Below, piece by piece: positions 1-3,515 of a DNA stretch of 6,667 nucleotides (its first letter is position 1; every line of letters begins with the position of its first letter). A model generated the notes under the pieces. It saw nothing but the letters and a program-made list of their open reading frames with translations. It searched no databases and was not told where the DNA came from. The translations under genes and the position numbers were made by a program. Source of the DNA: Minisyncoccota bacterium (GTDB lineage Bacteria; Patescibacteriota; Minisyncoccia; Phycocordibacterales; UBA9973); contig JAGOVD010000025.1 of NCBI GenBank assembly GCA_018060905.1, positions 1 through 6,667 on the forward strand, read 5' to 3'.

Positions 1-567
1 TTCCGCACACGCTACTTGGAGCGGGGGAGGAGCTGGTGGTTGGTAGTTTCCAGTACCAGTAGATGCATAGTCAGGGATTGTGCTCCGTAGTTGAGGAAGA
101 AGGAAATATAGGACCAGTACGATTCCTGCCGCGATGAGCACTCCTATCAGAGGCCATTGGGGAGTTTTGGATCCAGATACAGAACCTGGTCCAAACCATT
201 TTTTCCTATACACAATCACCCCAATCGCAATGATGATACCAACACCGATACAAATCCAGAGAAACGTGCCGGTGAAAGATTTTCTCATCCAGCCTGGTAA
301 AATAGTATCGAAACCTCCACGATAAGCACCAAGTATCGCAACAGCAAGACAGATAAAGAATAGATACCCCATAACTGTCATGAATTTGCTGGACGATTTA
401 TTGGTAGCATTTTTAGAAGTTAGTTTTGTATATTGTTTTTTAACATACAGGCTAAACTCCTTAAAAACCTTATCCATTTTTGGCTTGATAAAGGTGTCAT
501 AGTCATTTCTGATGCTTTTCAGAAAATCATTCCACACCTTTTTAAGGATTGCTTTGCTGAGTGACAT
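1..567 (-). CDS. Three-helix membrane protein, C-terminus cut by window edge
   Basis: Not recognised as a known family. An open frame of 189 codons runs from ATG at 567-565 to the left edge without a stop, so the C-terminus is missing. The start is set by a strong ribosome binding site, GGAGGT at 577-572, 4 nt from the ATG; this is the only clear Shine-Dalgarno sequence in the window. The first 60 residues are basic and helical and look cytoplasmic. Three hydrophobic segments follow, at about residues 63-82, 102-120 and 138-157, then a tail rich in Gly, Thr and Pro (PPAPPP near residue 180). It overlaps the 3' end of the upstream SPFH-like gene by 26 nt in another frame, so the two are almost certainly co-transcribed and translationally linked, and may form one membrane complex (inference). 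Function unknown. Confidence 0.8.
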   Translation of the reverse strand, partial: MSLSKAILKKVWNDFLKSIRNDYDTFIKPKMDKVFKEFSLYVKKQYTKLTSKNATNKSSSKFMTVMGYLFFICLAVAILGAYRGGFDTILPGWMRKSFTGTFLWICIGVGIIIAIGVIVYRKKWFGPGSVSGSKTPQWPLIGVLIAAGIVLVLYFLLPQLRSTIPDYASTGTGNYQPPAPPPLQVACAE

Positions 568-1618
568 TTTTACCTCCAGTTTTTTTAGTGTTATTGAATA
601 CTCCTGCAAGAAGTGCAGATGTTTGCTTAGTGGCATCATTATCACCCTGAAAGAGGGTGACACCTTCTTTCCATGCTCCGTTTGCCTCCTTTTGCATTTC
701 TTTTAATGCGTCAATAGTCGGTTTTTGAACATTATTGAAACGGTTTTGATCAAGAAGGATTTCCTGAGTTTCATCATCAAACTCCATCTCTCTTTCCTTT
801 TTCCTCGTTTCATTTAACTTTTCCTGGAGCTTCGTTTTTTCAGCTTGTTTAGTTTGAGATGCGCGAGCTAGTAGGATTTCTTCTACTGCTTTATCGTATC
901 CTACATCCAAGGAAAACTCAGATAAGACTAAACCATACTCATCGATCTTTTTTTGCATATACGCTTTGAGTGGTAGACGATCAATTACTATTGATTTATC
1001 TACATCGATTCTAAGCCCAATCATGCAATCGATAATCTTATTTACAGCCTTATCCCGATCAGTTTCTTTACCCCAGCATTTTTCTTCAAACTTTTTTGCC
1101 CAGGGGAAAACCGCATCATTAAGCTCATTACCAAAGAAAACAAGAAAATCATCCAGCTTAGTTGTATCCATTGGCTCCATCACTTTTATTTTTGCTGTGA
1201 AGCAAAGATGAAAAGTAAAACCAGACCGTGGAGTCACAGGGCTAATAACATACGGATGTATTTCTGTTTTCCTTATACGGGTAAGTGTTTCCACAACCGT
1301 ACGAACTGGTTTTTTAATACCCGGGATTACTGTAGCGGCATGGTACAAAATTTTCTTACCATCATCGCTTTTTGTTTCGTGTCTTTCTATACCCTCACCT
1401 TTTTCAACATATTGGTTATAGGTGAAATTGAAATACTGTTTACGAAACGGCCAGGGGAGTGAATCAGGGAGTAAACTTTTTTTATCTCCATCTATCCAGC
1501 CCCATATCTGACCAAAGGCCCCCCAGGGATGCCAGCGATTTTTTTTGCGCTTTATCGGTCTTCCGGGCAAATAGCCAGAAAGGTAGTATAGGATAAATAC
1601 AATAATTAGAATTTTCAT
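542..1618 (-). CDS. Membrane-anchored protein with SPFH/band-7-like segment
   Basis: 358 residues. Residues 1-17 are a hydrophobic N-terminal anchor, followed by a basic stretch (RPIKRKKNR) that would stay cytoplasmic. Residues 20-70 are rich in Trp, Gly and Pro. Residues about 132-250 look like an SPFH (stomatin/prohibitin/HflK) domain: beta-rich first half, then the pattern DEYGLVLSEFSLDVGYDKAVEEILLAR's type of 'YG..L..F.LD...D..V.EI..AR' at 228-252, typical of the end of band-7 domains. A charged coiled coil follows (about 253-285), then a polar tail. SPFH proteins oligomerise at membranes; membership here rests on pattern only and could be wrong. No Shine-Dalgarno precedes the ATG; the leader is AT-only (AATAATAATAATG). 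A consensus promoter lies 49 nt upstream. It overlaps the next gene by 26 nt. Antisense open frames within it are shadows. Confidence 0.75.
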   Translation of the reverse strand: MKILIIVFILYYLSGYLPGRPIKRKKNRWHPWGAFGQIWGWIDGDKKSLLPDSLPWPFRKQYFNFTYNQYVEKGEGIERHETKSDDGKKILYHAATVIPGIKKPVRTVVETLTRIRKTEIHPYVISPVTPRSGFTFHLCFTAKIKVMEPMDTTKLDDFLVFFGNELNDAVFPWAKKFEEKCWGKETDRDKAVNKIIDCMIGLRIDVDKSIVIDRLPLKAYMQKKIDEYGLVLSEFSLDVGYDKAVEEILLARASQTKQAEKTKLQEKLNETRKKEREMEFDDETQEILLDQNRFNNVQKPTIDALKEMQKEANGAWKEGVTLFQGDNDATKQTSALLAGVFNNTKKTGGKNVTQQSNP

Positions 1619-1666
1619 ATTATTATTATTTTTTTAAGTTACAAAAATTGTGATATATTTGGCTTC

Positions 1667-1695
1667 ATTATAACAACATAAAGTCTTTTTGTCAA
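1667..1695 (-). promoter_or_regulatory. Perfect-consensus sigma70 promoter for the SPFH-like operon
   Basis: Read on the minus strand, TTGACA (1695-1690) and TATAAT (1672-1667) are separated by exactly 17 bp, a full match to the sigma70 consensus. Transcription would begin near 1660, giving a leader of about 40 nt before the ATG at 1618. The -35 box starts 2 nt past the U-tract of the terminator of the upstream lipoprotein gene, so the two units are packed end to start. Confidence 0.9.
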
Positions 1696-1697
1696 AT

Positions 1698-1726
1698 AAA
1701 AAAACCATCTCTTTTGGAGATGGTTT
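1698..1726 (-). terminator. Intrinsic terminator of the lipoprotein gene
   Basis: A 10-bp perfect stem (1702-1711 with 1717-1726, AAACCATCTC / GAGATGGTTT) with a 5-nt loop. On the minus strand it is followed by a run of U (complement of A 1698-1704, partly within the stem). It sits 25 nt after the lipoprotein stop codon. A T-run at 1731-1738 on the plus strand could make it weakly bidirectional. Confidence 0.85.
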
Positions 1727-1750
1727 AAGATTTTTTTTGAGTGATCCTGA

Positions 1751-2305
1751 TTAGTTCAGGATCGTCCAGAACGGGCTGGTCCAGTTGATACTGAACGGTC
1801 CACCGATCCATCCTGTTTTCAGGAGCATCCTCGAATCGCCCGGAATGTACGCATTATAGTCATTCCCTGTTTGCGGGCTATTCCTAAATAGCATACTCCT
1901 GGACTCCAGGCCGTATACAAATCCGGCAACAGTCGCTCTGCCATGTACGAAGTACACGAGGGCAGTTGTTGCAGACATGCCGTTATTGTACGCCATGCCA
2001 TCAGCAACCCACAGACTATTAAATACGCTCCATTGCAACGGTCGAGTCAATGGCTCTGCCGTGATCCCGGTGCCGTTGAAGTCTCCGGGTGCGGTGAGCG
2101 TGGCATCCCTGGTTACATCCACAGTAACAGTACGCCCGTTAAAGAAGATATTTGCAGTTCCATTTGCATTCATCCCAACGAATTGGGGTGAACTCAGGTT
2201 TACAACTTCGTTCCCGGTTGTTTGGGCTGCAAGCTGAACTTTGCCACAGCTCGTTACAGAGATGACTATTAAAACTATCGATAATAATTTAAAGAACTTT
2301 TTCAT
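1751..2305 (-). CDS. Small secreted lipoprotein, function unknown
   Basis: 184 residues. Residues 1-20 form a textbook lipoprotein signal peptide: basic start (MKKFFK), hydrophobic core (LLSIVLIVISV) and lipobox V-T-S-C with the lipidated Cys at 20, followed by Gly. The protein should be exported, lipidated and anchored to the outer face of the membrane. The mature part (about 164 residues) has no family I recognise. It is rich in Asn, Gly, Thr and aromatic residues, contains several beta-type segments (for example NIFFNGRTVTVDVT near 53-66) and ends in Trp/Phe-rich NWTSPFWTILN. It is a single-gene unit: consensus promoter at 2414-2442, structured leader, no visible Shine-Dalgarno, terminator directly after the stop. 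It could be a surface or adhesion-type protein, but the sequence does not show this. Confidence 0.85.
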   Translation of the reverse strand: MKKFFKLLSIVLIVISVTSCGKVQLAAQTTGNEVVNLSSPQFVGMNANGTANIFFNGRTVTVDVTRDATLTAPGDFNGTGITAEPLTRPLQWSVFNSLWVADGMAYNNGMSATTALVYFVHGRATVAGFVYGLESRSMLFRNSPQTGNDYNAYIPGDSRMLLKTGWIGGPFSINWTSPFWTILN

Positions 2306-2339
2306 AATTGATATATTTTATGTTTTAAATAAATTTTGT

Positions 2340-2391
2340 TTGAGTTTCTCAGTTGACCAGCAGGGGGATGTGGGGCAACTGAGAAACTCAA
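2340..2391 (-). promoter_or_regulatory. 16-bp perfect hairpin in the lipoprotein mRNA leader
   Basis: Positions 2340-2355 (TTGAGTTTCTCAGTTG) and 2376-2391 are exact reverse complements, giving a 16-bp stem with a 20-nt loop that on the mRNA is C-rich (CCCCC in its middle). It begins about 16 nt after the predicted transcription start and ends 34 nt before the ATG at 2305. No T-run follows on either strand, so it is not a simple terminator. It may stabilise the 5' end of the mRNA, bind a regulator, or act as a DNA operator; which one is open. Confidence 0.75.
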
Positions 2392-2413
2392 CCTCTATCA
2401 TGAATCTGAGTGT

Positions 2414-2442
2414 ATTATAGCATCTACATCCGGTATTGTCAA
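2414..2442 (-). promoter_or_regulatory. Perfect-consensus extended -10 sigma70 promoter of the lipoprotein gene
   Basis: On the minus strand TTGACA (2442-2437) and TATAAT (2419-2414) are 17 bp apart, with TGC directly before the -10 box (extended -10). This is a full consensus match and suggests strong constitutive transcription. Start expected near 2407, giving a leader of about 100 nt. Confidence 0.9.
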
Positions 2443-2592
2443 GTAGTGAGGGACGGGGCGATTTTGGGGCTTGAAAAGGCTTTAAATAAGGGGATTTTCA
2501 CCGTTTGTGGTCACAAATAATTTCCTTCGGAAATTTTCGCGACCCCGCCTCGACTGTCGCGAAGCGACATGTCTCCGACTGGCACATAATAC
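2443..2592. other. Gene-free, palindrome-rich spacer
   Basis: With the flanking promoter and hairpin this is the only gene-free stretch over 300 nt in the window (2306-2626). I see no convincing coding frame. Inverted repeats: TTTGTG (2504-2509) with CACAAA (2512-2517), a 14-nt near-palindrome; AATTTCC (2519-2525) with GGAAATT (2529-2535) around a TTC turn; TTCGCGAC (2536-2543) with GTCGCGAA (2556-2563), 8 bp; and an alternative GTCGC (2556-2560) with GCGAC (2564-2568). The last two share sequence and exclude each other. The part near 2538-2580 is richer in GC than the block to its left. Confidence 0.6.
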
Positions 2593-2618
2593 AAAAATCA
2601 CCCGCAGGGGTGATTTTT
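2593..2618 (-). terminator. Terminator of the tRNA cluster (likely bidirectional)
   Basis: Stem AAAAATCACCC (2593-2603) with its exact complement (2608-2618), loop GCAG, with five U at the 3' side on either strand. It lies just after the last tRNA (Lys) and closes the transcript that starts upstream of the DUF4446 gene. The inverted repeat continues outward to 2581 and 2630, into the 3' end of tRNA-Lys (see findings). Confidence 0.8.
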
Positions 2619-2626
2619 GTATTATG

Positions 2627-2699
2627 TGCCCCCAGTAGGATTCGAACCTACGACCGTCTCCTTAAGAGGGAGCTGCTCTACCAACTGAGCTATAGGGGC
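2627..2699 (-). tRNA. tRNA-Lys(CUU)
   Basis: 73 nt. Acceptor stem GCCCCTA pairs with TGGGGGC (one G.U), discriminator A at 2627, D arm GCTC/GAGC, anticodon loop CTCTTAA giving CUU, anticodon stem GCTCC/GGAGA (four pairs plus a G.A at 27:43), T arm GTAGG/CCTAC with loop TTCGAAT. CCA is not encoded. Last tRNA of the cluster; its 3' end runs into the terminator inverted repeat. Confidence 0.95.
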
Positions 2700-2731
2700 A
2701 TGATTTTTAAGTTTTAAAACAATACACAGGG

Positions 2732-2813
2732 TGCTGGAGAGGAGACTTGAACTCCTAAGCCTTGCGGCACTAGTTCCTAAGACTAGCGCGTATACCAATT
2801 CCGCCACTCCAGC
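2732..2813 (-). tRNA. tRNA-Leu(UAG)
   Basis: 82 nt, type II. Acceptor GCTGGAG/CTCCAGC, discriminator A at 2732, anticodon stem CTAGT/ACTAG around loop CTTAGGA giving UAG, variable arm with GCC/GGC around GCAA, T arm AGGAG/CTCCT with loop TTCAAGT. The bases after the discriminator are CCC, so CCA is not encoded. A promoter lies directly upstream at 2833-2861. Confidence 0.95.
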
Positions 2814-2832
2814 ACGCTATGTACTGGAGCCA

Positions 2833-2861
2833 ATAATACCGTATATATAAGACTCTTTCAA
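2833..2861 (-). promoter_or_regulatory. Internal promoter for tRNA-Leu(UAG) - tRNA-Lys
   Basis: On the minus strand TTGAAA (2861-2856) and TATTAT (2838-2833) are 17 bp apart, one mismatch to consensus in each box. Predicted start near 2826, about 13 nt before tRNA-Leu(UAG). It would let the last two tRNAs be made independently of the long infB transcript. Confidence 0.6.
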
Positions 2862-2929
2862 GTGGTCTCTTGGTGTGTCCAGGGCGGGACTCGAACCCAC
2901 ACGACATTTCTGCCTGAGGATTTTATCAA

Positions 2930-3042
2930 CTTTCACATCAAAGTGCTGGGGGCGGGACTCGAACCCGCACGCCGTATAAGGGCAAGGGATTTTAAGTCCC
3001 CGATGTCTACCATTCCATCACCCCAGCACCCTGATGTGAAAG
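2930..3042 (-). repeat. 11-bp inverted repeat clamping the inner tRNA-Leu
   Basis: CTTTCACATCA (3042-3032 on the minus strand) and TGATGTGAAAG (2940-2930) are exact complements placed 4 nt before and 3 nt after the inner tRNA. In RNA they form an 11-bp helix that joins the outer anticodon stem to the inner acceptor stem through two small internal loops. Confidence 0.85.
2944..3027 (-). tRNA. Inner tRNA-Leu(UAA), complete, nested in the outer tRNA
   Basis: 84 nt, type II, canonical. Acceptor GCTGGGG/CCCCAGC all seven pairs, discriminator A at 2944, D stem ATG/CAT with a full GG-bearing loop, anticodon stem GGGGA/TCCCT around CTTAAAA giving UAA, long variable arm, T arm GCGGG/CCCGC with loop TTCGAGT. 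CCA is not encoded; the bases after the discriminator are CTT. This is the copy expected to decode UUA. Confidence 0.95.
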
Positions 3043-3084
3043 CAAAGTCTCTCTATGTACATTCCATCATCTGGGCAATATGTA

Positions 3085-3090
3085 ATTATA
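3085..3090 (-). promoter_or_regulatory. Possible -10 box before the nested tRNA
   Basis: TATAAT on the minus strand, ending 8 nt before the first base of the outer tRNA at 3076, which is where a transcript starting at the tRNA's own 5' end would need it. No -35 match is seen at the proper distance (CTCGGG), so this may be chance in an AT-rich spacer. Confidence 0.25.
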
Positions 3091-3104
3091 AAAAACAGTG
3101 AGGG

Positions 3105-3176
3105 AGACCCGAGCGAGAATCGAACTCGCGAATAGTTCTTTTGCAGAGAACCGCCTTACCACTTGGCCATCGGGTC
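3105..3176 (-). tRNA. tRNA-Cys(GCA)
   Basis: 72 nt. Acceptor GACCCGA/TCGGGTC seven pairs, discriminator U at 3105 (the usual Cys identity base), D stem GCC/GGC, anticodon stem GTTCT/AGAAC around CTGCAAA giving GCA, T arm GCGAG/CTCGC with loop TTCGATT. CCA is not encoded. Its first base lies 2 nt after the rbfA stop codon, so it is probably cut out of the rbfA mRNA by RNase P. Confidence 0.97.
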
Positions 3177-3178
3177 AG

Positions 3179-3511
3179 TTATTGTTCGCCTTCTTTCAAG
3201 AGCGCTTCTATAGTGTGGAGGGCTTTCTGCCCTTTGTCAATTTGGACATCGATGAATGGAATCGTGCGGATGTTCATTCGTTTCTTGATTGCCTCGCGCA
3301 TCTCTGCTCGTTTGCGCTTCAAGAAGTTGATCGCTGAATCCTCACCATTTTCAGGGAGCACAGAGAGGTAAATCATCGCGCTTCGTCCTCGATCATACAC
3401 TTCGACTTTGGTGATAGTCAGGAGAGCGCTTTTGTTGCTCTCACGCTCAATAAATGTTGCAGCGATTTCTTTGATCTGTTCTTCGATTTTGTGGTTGCGA
3501 TCGTTTTCCAT
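3179..3511 (-). CDS. rbfA: Ribosome-binding factor A
   Basis: 110 residues, the usual length of RbfA without a long tail. RbfA is a KH-like cytoplasmic factor that binds the 30S subunit and helps mature the 5' end of 16S rRNA. Family features visible: the N-terminal helix with the I.E.I.EI pattern, the first strand LLTITKVEVYDRGRSAMIYLSV (about residues 30-51, matching the family's 'lvtit.V....d...a.VyvSv'), the basic helix with KRKRAEMREAIKKRM, and the closing pattern 'R.IPFIDVQIDKG' near 82-94. It starts 4 nt after the infB stop with only a weak GGTG upstream, so translation is probably coupled to infB. infB-rbfA is a widely conserved order. The gene runs straight into tRNA-Cys. Confidence 0.92.
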   Translation of the reverse strand: MENDRNHKIEEQIKEIAATFIERESNKSALLTITKVEVYDRGRSAMIYLSVLPENGEDSAINFLKRKRAEMREAIKKRMNIRTIPFIDVQIDKGQKALHTIEALLKEGEQ

Positions 3512-3515
3512 AGTA

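Larger units (their letters stand above)
2876..3076 (-). tRNA. Outer tRNA-Leu(UAA)-like shell interrupted in its anticodon loop by another tRNA
   Basis: 5' half at 3076-3045, 3' half at 2924-2876, separated by a 120-nt insert (3044-2925). Joined, they make an 81-nt type II tRNA. Seen: T8-G9, D stem ATG/CAT, anticodon stem GAG-A-GA (3053-3048) against TCCTC (2920-2916) with all five pairs and one bulged A, loop CTT plus AAAA giving anticodon UAA, variable arm GGCA/TGTC around GAAA, and T arm GTGGG/CCCGC with loop TTCGAGT. Weak points: the acceptor GCCCAGA/CCTGGAC has two A.C mismatches (2:71 and 7:66), and the D loop GAATGTA is shorter than the inner tRNA's and has lost part of the GG. The halves resemble the inner tRNA's halves, so the two are paralogues. 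It is either a degenerate pseudogene split by insertion, or a shell that folds around the inner tRNA. Confidence 0.65.

Noticed and set aside
1943..2237. Plus-strand open frames opposite the lipoprotein gene
   Set aside because: The minus-strand frame has a clear signal peptide, lipobox, promoter and terminator; the opposite frames have none of these.
2871..2876. ACCA near the outer tRNA 3' end as an encoded CCA tail
   Set aside because: With the T arm fixed, the discriminator is at 2876 and the following bases are CAC; the ACCA is two bases too far out.
2925..3044. Group I intron in tRNA-Leu(UAA)
   Set aside because: The site fits, but the insert is 120 nt and 84 of these are a complete tRNA; there is no room for the conserved P3-P8 core.
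2505..3337. Open frames on both strands across the tRNA cluster (for example 2505-2717 +, 2622-2807 -, 2862-3101 +, 3098-3337 +)
   Set aside because: Their peptides are translations of tRNA genes or their antisense (such as SRIRTYDRLLKRELLYQLSYRG and QLVEQLPLKETVVGSNPTGG-type strings), a well-known artefact.
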